Assembly: GCF_037996645.1 (NCBI RefSeq)
Contig: NZ_JBBMXV010000003.1
Span: 1 to 64,000, forward strand
DNA length: 64,000 bases
Source: Halalkalicoccus tibetensis
GTDB lineage: Archaea; Halobacteriota; Halobacteria; Halobacteriales; Halalkalicoccaceae
Direction: 5' to 3'
Part shown: one piece after another, positions 36,602 to 44,552 of the stretch
How the letters are laid out: each line of letters opens with the position of its first letter
Position numbering within the stretch: position 1 is the stretch's first letter
Notes under the pieces: generated by a model
Databases searched by the model: none
What the model was told of the DNA's origin: nothing
What the model saw: only the letters and a program-made list of their open reading frames with translations
Made by a program: the position numbers and the translations under genes

Positions 36602-36613
36602 GTATATAATAAC
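36602..36613 (+). promoter_or_regulatory. TATA box of the 5'-nucleotidase gene
   Basis: GTATATAATAAC is a strong TATA element about 45 bases before the ATG at 36653. Confidence 0.55.
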
Positions 36614-36652
36614 AAGGGCAAGTAATATCAAGTTCGGCCAGTAGTTGATCGT

Positions 36653-38608
36653 ATGTCCCACGACTGCGGGGGCGACCACGAGGAGTACGAGCAGCGGGGA
36701 ACGCCGGCTGGGGATCGAAGCACGGTCAGCAAGCGGGGTCACGCGAGCCGGCGGACGGTGCTCGGCGCGGCGGCCGCCGGCCTCGCGGGGACGGCCCTGT
36801 CGGGGGCAGCCGGTGCGGAGAACGGCGACGGCGGCGACACCGTCACGATCGTCCACGACCTCCACAGCCACAGCGACATCGGCGAGGTCGGCGAGCCGAA
36901 CATCGCGCGCTACCAGGCGACGATCCGGGAGCGCCTCGCCGAACGCGAGGACAGCGTCTTCCTCACGAGCGGCGACGAGCTGGGCTCCTCGCTGATCTCG
37001 TTCTACACCGAGGGCGCCCACAAGGTCGAGTTCATGAACGACATGGGGATCACCGCCGCCGGGGTGGGCAACCACGACTTCGACTACGGGATCGAGACCG
37101 CGATCGATCGCTTCGGCGCGAGCGAGTTCCCCTGGCTCAACTCCGCGCTGTTCACCCCCGACGGCGAGCCGCTCCCGAACACCGAGCGCTGGCGGATCGT
37201 CGAGGTCGGCGACGTCACACTGGGGCTGTTCAACGTCGTACTCCGGGGCTTTCACGACATCACCGACTACCCCGACGAGTACGAGGCCCGCGACCCCATC
37301 GAGGTCTCCCGGGAGATGGTCGACTGTCTCCAGCGCGAGGGCGCGGACGTGATCGTGCTCGCCTCCCACGTCGCCCACGAGACCCACTACGAGATCGCGG
37401 AGGCGGTCGACGGGCTCGACGCCATCTTCGGCTCGCACTCGCACGTCACGTTCGACGAGGCCGAGATCCACCACGGCACCGTGATCAGCGAGATCGGCTA
37501 CGCCTACGAGCATCTGGGCGTGATGACGCTGGACAGGGAGGGCGGGCTGGTCTCCTGGGAGCGGGTCGATCTCGACGAGGGGATCGAGCCCGACCCCGAG
37601 TTCAAGGCCCGGCTCGAGGCACAGTACGACGAGCTCGACGAGGAGTTCTCGGCGGAGGTCGGCGAGACCGAGGTCGAGCTCGACGCCTCGGGTGCCGTCA
37701 ACTACGCCCGCGAGAGCCGACTGGGCAACCTCGTGGCCGACGCGATGCTCGACGCCGGCGAGGACGCCGACGTCGCCTTCCAGAACGCCGGCGGGCTGCG
37801 GACCAACGACACCTACGGCCCGGGGACGCTGACCGCGGGCGACGTCCTGGGAATCCTCCCGTTCGCCAACGCGGTGGTGACCTTCGAGGCGACGGGCGCG
37901 GAGATCCGCGCGGCCCTCGAGAGCCGCGTCGACACGCTACCGGAGGCGCCCTTCGGCGCTCAGCAGGGCCAGCAGGTCGGCGGGCTGAGCTACGAGTGGA
38001 GCGGCCACGGGGAGGCGGCGATCGGCGAGGTCTTCGTCGACGGCGAGCCCCTCGATCCCGAGGGCAGCTACACGGTGGCGACGACCGACTACATCAAGGA
38101 CACCGCGAGCGGCTACGACAGCTTCCGCGGGGCGGAGGTTCTCTGGCAGTCGAGCGACCTCCTCGGCCCGGTCGTGATGCAGTACATCGAGGAGCAGGGC
38201 TCGGTCGCGCCCGAGATCGAGGACCGGATCCTCCGGGTGGACGAGGACGTTGGCGAGCAGACCGACTGGTCGATGGCCGGCGGCGAGCTCACGCTGTGGT
38301 TCGATCTCCCGGAGGAAGCGACGGGGATCGACCCCGAGGGCTTCTTCGCGCTCGCTCCCGACGGCGAGCGCTTCGAGGCCGCCGGCGTCGAGGAGGACGG
38401 CGGGGCGGTCGCGGTGACGTTCGACGGCGAGCGGCTTCCCGAGCTGGCGAGCGGGGAGACCCCGCTTCGGGTGTTCGGCGGGTTCGATCCCGACAGCGAG
38501 GCCTACGGCTACACCGACGAGGACGGCGCGCTCCGGGAGCTTCCGGTCTCGGCGGCCTACGGGACGTTCGTGATGAAGGGGTCTGTCACCGCACCCGTCG
38601 ACGGGTAG
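36653..38608 (+). CDS. Secreted 5'-nucleotidase/2',3'-cyclic phosphodiesterase-like metallophosphatase
   Basis: 651 residues. A twin-arginine signal is present (SRRTVLGAAAAGLAGTALSG, 33-52) after a long n-region. The metallophosphatase domain has DLHSHSD, SGDELGSS, GNHDFDYG and GSHSHVTF as metal and catalytic motifs. The 5'-nucleotidase C-domain has QNAGGLR and PFANAVVTFEATG. A further beta-rich domain of about 110 residues follows the usual end (from near residue 540). It probably recovers nucleosides and phosphate from extracellular nucleotides. Monocistronic with its own TATA. Confidence 0.87.
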   Translation: MSHDCGGDHEEYEQRGTPAGDRSTVSKRGHASRRTVLGAAAAGLAGTALSGAAGAENGDGGDTVTIVHDLHSHSDIGEVGEPNIARYQATIRERLAEREDSVFLTSGDELGSSLISFYTEGAHKVEFMNDMGITAAGVGNHDFDYGIETAIDRFGASEFPWLNSALFTPDGEPLPNTERWRIVEVGDVTLGLFNVVLRGFHDITDYPDEYEARDPIEVSREMVDCLQREGADVIVLASHVAHETHYEIAEAVDGLDAIFGSHSHVTFDEAEIHHGTVISEIGYAYEHLGVMTLDREGGLVSWERVDLDEGIEPDPEFKARLEAQYDELDEEFSAEVGETEVELDASGAVNYARESRLGNLVADAMLDAGEDADVAFQNAGGLRTNDTYGPGTLTAGDVLGILPFANAVVTFEATGAEIRAALESRVDTLPEAPFGAQQGQQVGGLSYEWSGHGEAAIGEVFVDGEPLDPEGSYTVATTDYIKDTASGYDSFRGAEVLWQSSDLLGPVVMQYIEEQGSVAPEIEDRILRVDEDVGEQTDWSMAGGELTLWFDLPEEATGIDPEGFFALAPDGERFEAAGVEEDGGAVAVTFDGERLPELASGETPLRVFGGFDPDSEAYGYTDEDGALRELPVSAAYGTFVMKGSVTAPVDG

Positions 38609-38714
38609 GTCTCGGCCGACCACGACCCCGTGTCGGGGGAGGACCGACCCGGATGATCGACCGGGAACGAACGAGCCGACAGACACAAAGTGGCTCCACG
38701 TATTAACCCCGACC

Positions 38715-40199
38715 ATGCCATCTCATGCCCCCTATCCTCAGCTCGACGGACCCCTCTTCGAGATGGCCCAGCGAAACGGCGTCTTCCCCGACTCGAAGAC
38801 GCTCGTGGACTGCGTGCCCGCCATGGACCCCGAGGAGATCGACCACCGCTTCGAGGACGAGGAGGACGCCGACCTCGAGCGGTTCATCACGGAGCACTTC
38901 GTCCTCCCGGAGGACCCGATCACGGGCGGGGATCCCGCGACCGCCTCGATGGAGTGGTACATCGACAGCCTCTGGGAGCATCTGATCCGCGACCCCGTCG
39001 AGACCCGTGAGGGCGAGACGATCATCCCGCTGCCCCACCGCAGCGTCATTCCCGGCGGACGGTTTCGCGAGACATACTACTGGGACAGCTACTTCACCGC
39101 CGAGGGGTTGGCCGTCACCGGCCGGCTCGACCTGATCGAGGAGATCGCGGCCAACTTCGCGTCGCTGATCGAGCGCTTCGGATTCGTCCCCAACGGCGGG
39201 CGGGTCTACTACACGAGCCGGTCGAACCCGCCGCTGTACCACCGCCTGCTCGACCTGCTCGCTCACCAGCGCGGGCCCGAGTCGGTCCGCGAGTTCCTCC
39301 CGGCGCTCGAGAGCGAGTACGAGTTCTGGATGGACGGCACCGAGGGCCTGAAGCCGGGCGAGACCCACCGCCGGGCCGTCGGCGTCGAGGGCGGCACCCT
39401 CAACCGCTACTGGGACGACCGTGCCCGCCCGCGCGTCGAGTCCTACCGCGAGGACGTCGAACTCGCCGAGAGCACGAACCGCGATTCCAAGGGGCTCTAT
39501 CGCGACGTCCGGGCGGCCTGCGAGTCGGGCTGGGACTTCTCCAGTCGCTGGTTCGCGGGCGAGGGGATCGAGACGATCCGGACCACCGACCTCGTCCCGA
39601 TCGACCTCAACGCCTTCCTCTACGGGATGGAACGGTCGCTCGCGGGCTGGCACGAACGCGCCGGCGACGACGAGCGGGCCGCCGACTACCGTCGGCGGGC
39701 GGACGAACGTCGGGCGCTGGTCGACGAGCACTGTTGGAGCTCCGAGGAGGGCTTTTACTTCGATCACGCTTGGGCCGAGAACGATCGGACGGATGCCTGG
39801 ACCCTCGCAGGGACAGTCCCGCTGTTCACCGGGATGGCGAGCGAGGAGCAGGCGGCGGCGGTCGCCGAGGTCGTAGAAGAGCGGTTCCTTCATCCGGGCG
39901 GGCTCGTGACCACGCTCACCGAATCGGGCGAGCAGTGGGACTTTCCTAATGGATGGGCGCCCCTCCAGTGGATGGCGGTCGTCGGGCTCGCGGGCTACGG
40001 CCACCAGAAGCTCGCGACGCAGATCGCCGGCCGGTGGCTCGACCTCAACAGAAGCGTCTTCGACGAAGCGGGGCAGATGCTCGAGAAATACGACGTCACA
40101 GGGGGCTCGGGCGAGGGTCTGGGCGGGGAGTACCCGCTGCAGTACGGCTTCGGCTGGACCAACGGCGTCGCGCTCGCGCTGCCCGAACTGCTCTACTAG
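38715..40199 (+). CDS. treA: GH37 alpha,alpha-trehalase
   Basis: 494 residues. Both trehalase signatures are present: PGGRFRETYYWDSYF and QWDFPNGWAPLQ. It hydrolyses trehalose to two glucose. No signal peptide is seen, so the enzyme is cytoplasmic; trehalose is an osmolyte in some halophiles, including Halococcus. The N-terminal GPLFEMAQRNGVFPDSKTLV and the C-terminal EKYDVTGGSGEGLGGEYPLQ match the family. The stop overlaps the convergent membrane-protein gene by 4 bases. No trehalose synthesis or uptake gene is in the window. Confidence 0.93.
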   Translation: MPSHAPYPQLDGPLFEMAQRNGVFPDSKTLVDCVPAMDPEEIDHRFEDEEDADLERFITEHFVLPEDPITGGDPATASMEWYIDSLWEHLIRDPVETREGETIIPLPHRSVIPGGRFRETYYWDSYFTAEGLAVTGRLDLIEEIAANFASLIERFGFVPNGGRVYYTSRSNPPLYHRLLDLLAHQRGPESVREFLPALESEYEFWMDGTEGLKPGETHRRAVGVEGGTLNRYWDDRARPRVESYREDVELAESTNRDSKGLYRDVRAACESGWDFSSRWFAGEGIETIRTTDLVPIDLNAFLYGMERSLAGWHERAGDDERAADYRRRADERRALVDEHCWSSEEGFYFDHAWAENDRTDAWTLAGTVPLFTGMASEEQAAAVAEVVEERFLHPGGLVTTLTESGEQWDFPNGWAPLQWMAVVGLAGYGHQKLATQIAGRWLDLNRSVFDEAGQMLEKYDVTGGSGEGLGGEYPLQYGFGWTNGVALALPELLY

Positions 40200-40600
40200 A
40201 CCAACAGCTCCCAGAGATACGTCGTCGAACCGGCTCCACAGTGACATCCCTCGACACGGACCAACGTGCCGGCCGCCCCGCTCGCGAGAAGGGCCCCCAG
40301 AGCCACCCCGGAACGGGAGCCGACGACCGCGAGAAGGAGCCCGACCGAGAGCAGCGCCGCCGACAGCCCCGTGAGGTAGAGCCAGCTCTGGCCGATCCCG
40401 ACCGAGGCGACGATCAGGAGGGGATCGGCCCCGGCGGTCTCGAGGGGGATCCGGCTCGGCAGTAGCGTGAAGTCGTACAGCGGGCCGCCCAGCGAGGTGC
40501 GCCGGACGAGCGCCCCGAGCGCGAGCAGGAACGCCACGCCCGTGACGAGGGACGCGGCGATCCGTGCGGCGGGTCGCGGGGGGGAACGCGCGAGGCTCAC
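40196..40600 (-). CDS. Small membrane protein at the end of the ABC operon
   Basis: 134 residues from a GTG at 40600 that overlaps the permease TGA (GTGA). Four hydrophobic segments are visible (ASLVTGVAFLLALGALV, LLIVASVGIGQSWLYL, GLSAALLSVGLLLAVVG, ALGALLASGAAGTLV). The C-terminus has CHCGAG. Its tight coupling to the upstream permease suggests a role with this transporter, but I know no such family. The GTG start is chosen for the coupling; no ATG is available in frame. Confidence 0.6.
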   Translation of the reverse strand: MSLARSPPRPAARIAASLVTGVAFLLALGALVRRTSLGGPLYDFTLLPSRIPLETAGADPLLIVASVGIGQSWLYLTGLSAALLSVGLLLAVVGSRSGVALGALLASGAAGTLVRVEGCHCGAGSTTYLWELLV

Positions 40601-41352
40601 GCCGCCTCGACCTCCTTCCAGCCGATCTGCCAGTTCGCGAACAGCCGCACCAGCGCCGAGGAGACCGCCCCGAGCACGCCGATCGTGATGATGCCGACGA
40701 TGATCGCCGGGTAGGAGCCGCTGGTGTAGGCCGACCAGGTGAGAAAGCCCAGTCCGGTGCCGCCGGCGACCATCTCGGCGGCGATGAGGTTGACCCACGC
40801 CAGCCCCATGCCGACGATCATGCCGGCGTGGATCGCGGGCAGCGCGCTGGGATAGATGACGTGCCGGAACGTCTGAAACGAGGTCGCGCCCAGCGACTGT
40901 GCGGCCCGCGAGAACTCGACCTCGACGCCGCGGGCGCCCTGGATCGTGTTCAACAGGATCGGGAAGAACGCCCCCAGAAAGGTGATGAACATGATCGAGA
41001 GCTCCGCCGCGGGCAGGACGAGGATCGTGAAGGGGATCCACGCGATCGGCGGGATCGGGCGCAGCATCTCGAGGGCCGGAAACGTCAGGTCGGCGAAGAC
41101 GGTGTATCGGCCGATCAGCAGCCCGAGCGGGATCGCGATCGCCGCCGCGACGACGAACGAGGCGAGTACGCGAACCGTGCTCCGGACCGTCGAGATCCAG
41201 AAGTCCTCGCGGTAGAGCTCGGCGGAGAAGGCCGTCGCCACCTCCATCGGCGTCGGCAGCCCCGAGACGAGCCCGAGGCGACTGGCGGCGAGCCAGAGGA
41301 TCGGGACCGCGAGGATCGAGGCCAGTCGGACGAGCCTTCGTCGGGACTCCAT
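40597..41352 (-). CDS. ABC transporter permease, nitrate/sulfonate/taurine type
   Basis: 251 residues with six transmembrane helices. The EAA loop EFSRAAQSLGATSFQTFRHV-like sequence that contacts the ATPase is clear (EAA-like AAQSLGA ... IYPSALP). It belongs to the SsuC/TauC/NrtB family. Its start overlaps the ATPase stop (TGATG). It is the second of two different permeases in the operon, implying a heterodimeric channel. Confidence 0.88.
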   Translation of the reverse strand: MESRRRLVRLASILAVPILWLAASRLGLVSGLPTPMEVATAFSAELYREDFWISTVRSTVRVLASFVVAAAIAIPLGLLIGRYTVFADLTFPALEMLRPIPPIAWIPFTILVLPAAELSIMFITFLGAFFPILLNTIQGARGVEVEFSRAAQSLGATSFQTFRHVIYPSALPAIHAGMIVGMGLAWVNLIAAEMVAGGTGLGFLTWSAYTSGSYPAIIVGIITIGVLGAVSSALVRLFANWQIGWKEVEAA

Positions 41353-42194
41353 CAGGCGCTTTCCTCCTGTTCGAGCGCGCGTTGGGCCTCCTCGCGGATC
41401 ACCGACAGCGCGCGTTCGCGCAGCTCGGTGAAGCGCTCGGTGGTGACGACCTCGGGATCACGCGGCCGGTCGAGATCGACGTCGATGACCTCCTTGACCT
41501 GCCCCGGTCGGGCGGTCATGACGACCACGCGGTCGGCCAGGAGGATCGCCTCCTCGACGTCGTGGGTGATGAAGAGCACCGTCCGGTTGTCGCGCTCCCA
41601 GACCTCGATCAGCTTCTTCTGCATGATCTCCTTGGTCAGCGCGTCGAGCGCGCTGAACGGTTCGTCCATCAGCATGATGTCGGGGTCGTTCGCGAGCAGC
41701 CGGGCGAGCTCGGCGCGCTGTTGCATCCCGCCCGAAAGTCCCGAGGGATAGGCGTCCTCGAACCCGTCGAGGCCCATCTCGTCGAGGATGCTCCGGGCAC
41801 GGCCCTCCTCGACGCCGTTTCGCATCTGCGGGCCGAACTCGACGTTCTCCTGGACCGTCTTCCAGGGGAACAGGCGGTTCTCCTGGAAGACGACGCCGCG
41901 CTTGGGGTCGGGGCCGGAAACGCGGTCGCCGTCGACGACGACGTCGCCCTCGGTGGGGTCGAGGTAGCCGGCGATGCAGTCCATGACCGTGCTCTTCCCG
42001 CAGCCGGACGGGCCGAGCAGCGCGACGAACTCCTCGGCCTCGATGTGGAGGTCCATGTCGTCGACGGCGAGGACGTCCTCGCCCTCGGGGTCGTAGACCT
42101 TCGTCAGGTGGTCGATGTCGATGGCGCCGGTCGCCTCCGTGGTCGGTTCCGCGTCGGCCGTCGAGTCGTGCGTGGTCCGTGTCTGGTTGCTCAT
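41352..42194 (-). CDS. ABC transporter ATP-binding protein, nitrate/sulfonate/taurine type
   Basis: 280 residues. Walker A is GPSGCGKST, Q-loop FQENRLFPWKTV, signature LSGGMQQR, Walker B IMLMDEPFSALD and H-loop FITHDVEEA. The family features fit SsuB/TauB/NrtD. The N-terminus has a 25-residue acidic extension before the nucleotide-binding domain. It energises uptake by the two permeases that flank it. Confidence 0.92.
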   Translation of the reverse strand: MSNQTRTTHDSTADAEPTTEATGAIDIDHLTKVYDPEGEDVLAVDDMDLHIEAEEFVALLGPSGCGKSTVMDCIAGYLDPTEGDVVVDGDRVSGPDPKRGVVFQENRLFPWKTVQENVEFGPQMRNGVEEGRARSILDEMGLDGFEDAYPSGLSGGMQQRAELARLLANDPDIMLMDEPFSALDALTKEIMQKKLIEVWERDNRTVLFITHDVEEAILLADRVVVMTARPGQVKEVIDVDLDRPRDPEVVTTERFTELRERALSVIREEAQRALEQEESA

Positions 42195-42216
42195 GGTAGT
42201 GTAGTGGTGAGTGGTG

Positions 42217-43044
42217 TCAGTCGATCTCCTGCCAGCGGGTGAGTCGGTGGCCGGTGCGGTGGACCGCGGCGGCCGAGACGTAGCCGAGGAACCCGATCGC
42301 GATCATGCCGACCGCGACGGTCGGGGTGTCGAGCAGCCGGTAGGCCTGGAAGATGATGTAGCCGATGCCGACGCCGCCGGCGATCATCTCGGCGGCGACG
42401 ACGGTGATCCAGGCCAGCCCGACGCCCAGCGAGACGCCCGTGATTATCGAGGGCGTCGTCGCCGGGATGATGACGTGTCGGAAGATCTGTCGCGAGCCCG
42501 CACCCAGGCTCGAAGCGGCCTGAACGTACTCCTGTTCGACGGTCTCGACGCCCTCGATGGTGTTGACGAGGATCGGGAAGAAGGCCCCGACGAAGACGAC
42601 GAAGATCACGCCGCTCCTGAAGGTGGGCATCAGCAACAGCGCGATGGGCACCCAGGCGACGGGCGGCACCGGCCGGAAGACCTCCAGGGCCGGGAACAGC
42701 GCGTCCTCCCAGCGCCGGCTCGTCCCGATGATCAGTCCGAGCGGGATGGCGATCGCCATCGCGAGCAGGACCGCGACGACGACGCGGAACGCCGAGTAGG
42801 CGGCGTGTTCGTAGATCGTCTCGCCGCCCTCGGTCATGGGCGCGCCGGCGAGCGCCTCCGCCAGCGCCGCGAGCGTCACCTCGGGGCCGACGAAGTTGTC
42901 GAACCCGAGGACGCCGATCCGGACGACCGCCGACCAGACGAGGAAGAAGAGGACGATCGAGAGGAGCTGCAGGACGCGCCGTGGCGGCGTCGGAACGCTC
43001 CCGTCGAACTGGCGCTGGAGCCGGTCGATGGTGCTCGTGCTCAT
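42217..43044 (-). CDS. ABC transporter permease, nitrate/sulfonate/taurine type
   Basis: 275 residues with six predicted transmembrane helices. The EAA loop is YVQAASSLGAGSRQIFRHVI then PATTPSI. It is related to the downstream permease (both have PIPPIAW/PVPPVAW and VVAAEM/LIAAEM blocks) but distinct. Its start overlaps the binding-protein stop by 4 bases. It lies in the order binding protein - permease - ATPase - permease - small membrane protein. Confidence 0.9.
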   Translation of the reverse strand: MSTSTIDRLQRQFDGSVPTPPRRVLQLLSIVLFFLVWSAVVRIGVLGFDNFVGPEVTLAALAEALAGAPMTEGGETIYEHAAYSAFRVVVAVLLAMAIAIPLGLIIGTSRRWEDALFPALEVFRPVPPVAWVPIALLLMPTFRSGVIFVVFVGAFFPILVNTIEGVETVEQEYVQAASSLGAGSRQIFRHVIIPATTPSIITGVSLGVGLAWITVVAAEMIAGGVGIGYIIFQAYRLLDTPTVAVGMIAIGFLGYVSAAAVHRTGHRLTRWQEID

Positions 43045-44171
43045 CGTTCGGCCTCCCGGAGGGGGTCCCAGTCGGCCTCCTCCTCGAGCTCCTCAACCGC
43101 CGCGGCGAGCGGCTCGGTCCGGTAGCGCTCGTCGGGCGGGACCTGCGAGATGACCTCCTGGTTCTCGTGGAGGAACTCGGGGGCCTCCTCGCGCATCAGG
43201 CGCTCGGCCGGCTCGACGGCCTCGTAGTCGGTGTAGAACAGCATCCGCTCGACGTCGGGGTTGACGTCGATGTTCTCGTAGAGGGTGCCGTAGAGCGTCT
43301 CGCGCTCGTAGTCGCGCAGCTGGCCCTCCTCCTGGATGAGGTCGATCGTCCGCTCGGGGTCCGTGGCCATGATGTGTTTGGCCTCGAGCTCGGCCTTGAG
43401 CCAGCCGCGTGCGGCCTCGGGATGGTCCTCGACCAGCGAGTCGAGCATGAGGAGGCCGGCGGCGTCGTTCGCGTCGTACTCGACGCCGGTGAAGAGGTAC
43501 TCGGCGGCCTCCTCCTGGTAGACCGACCGCGAGGGAGCCGGCTCCCAGCCGGCGCCCGCCGCGAGGTTGCCCTCCCGGATGTTGGTCACGACCGTCTCCA
43601 TGCCCTGGTCCGAGAGCTCGACGTCGATGCCTTCCTCCTTGATGGCCTCGAGCAGGAACCGGTGGGTGCAGGTCCCGGTGGTGACGCCGATCTCGCCGCC
43701 GTCGAGGTCGGCCGGCTCCTCGAAGTCGCTGTCGGCGGGGACGAAACAGAGGTTACACTGCTGGCCCTCCGAGAAGCCCGCGAGCGCGACCAGGTCGATC
43801 GGGGTCTCCTCGTTGGCGATCGCGGTGATCGTCGGCATGTCGCCGGTGTAGCCGATGTCGTTCTGTTCGGAGATCATCTTGTTGCCGATCACCGCGCCCT
43901 GGAGGGCGACCTCCCAGCTCGCCACCGAGTAGCGATCCGGGAGGTACTTCTCCCAGAGGTCGGCGTGGCGGATCACCAGCGCCGACCACGACTCCGTGTA
44001 GAAGGGCTGGTAGCCCACGATGAACGACTCGTCGTCGAACCCCGCGACGGCGCCGCCGAACACGTCGCTTTCGGTACAGCCCGCGAGCAGCCCCGCGCCG
44101 GCCGCGCCGGCGGTCGCCAGTGCCCCTCGCCGAGTGGTCGTTCGAGTCGATGCCCGCTCGTCGTCAGCCAT
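43041..44171 (-). CDS. ABC transporter substrate-binding lipoprotein (NrtA/SsuA/TauA-like)
   Basis: 376 residues. The N-terminus TRRGALATAGAAGAGLLAGC is a twin-arginine signal with a lipobox, so the protein is exported and lipid-anchored outside the membrane. The mature part has FIVGYQPFYTESWSALVIRH, SEQNDIGYTGDMPTITAIAN and GVTTGTCTHRFLLEAIKEEG, typical of the NMT1/SsuA-like fold binding nitrate, sulfonates or similar anions. The ligand cannot be decided. First gene of the operon; a TATA-like TTATTTATC lies at about 44237-44247 on the minus strand. Confidence 0.88.
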   Translation of the reverse strand: MADDERASTRTTTRRGALATAGAAGAGLLAGCTESDVFGGAVAGFDDESFIVGYQPFYTESWSALVIRHADLWEKYLPDRYSVASWEVALQGAVIGNKMISEQNDIGYTGDMPTITAIANEETPIDLVALAGFSEGQQCNLCFVPADSDFEEPADLDGGEIGVTTGTCTHRFLLEAIKEEGIDVELSDQGMETVVTNIREGNLAAGAGWEPAPSRSVYQEEAAEYLFTGVEYDANDAAGLLMLDSLVEDHPEAARGWLKAELEAKHIMATDPERTIDLIQEEGQLRDYERETLYGTLYENIDVNPDVERMLFYTDYEAVEPAERLMREEAPEFLHENQEVISQVPPDERYRTEPLAAAVEELEEEADWDPLREAER

Positions 44172-44552
44172 TGTCGTGAAGGTCCATGATCGATGTCCGA
44201 ACCCGCTGCGGTGATGCCCCCCACCACGGCGATGGGATAAATAATTCGTCGTCCGTTATCATCAGATATTTTCTCTTCGCTCTCAGAACAGTTAGGCCTG
44301 ATGATGCAAGGAGGTTAATGCTGAAGTAGCTATACCGACGCAATCAGGGACTGTCGACCGAAGTTTTAACAGAGGGATGGAGGACGCTACAGGCGGGGAT
44401 GACGTAGTCGTATTCCGTCGTCCGTGATCGCACAGTTCGTCGGTTCGATTCGACCTCGTGTCCCTGGTTGCCGAACACCACTCCCGAGGGGACCGAGGGG
44501 ATTGGTGGATGGAAAGCTATAGGGAGATCTCCCGACCATCCGTATATAAGAA
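44172..44552. other. Intergenic region between divergent ABC operon and leuS
   Basis: 381 bases, more AT-rich than the surroundings, with no convincing ORF. It holds a TATA candidate for the ABC operon (44237-44247, minus), an 8-bp inverted repeat ATCATCAG/CTGATGAT (44258-44265 and 44298-44305), and two TATA candidates for leuS, AAAGCTATAG (about 44511-44520) and GTATATAAG (44542-44550). Confidence 0.5.
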
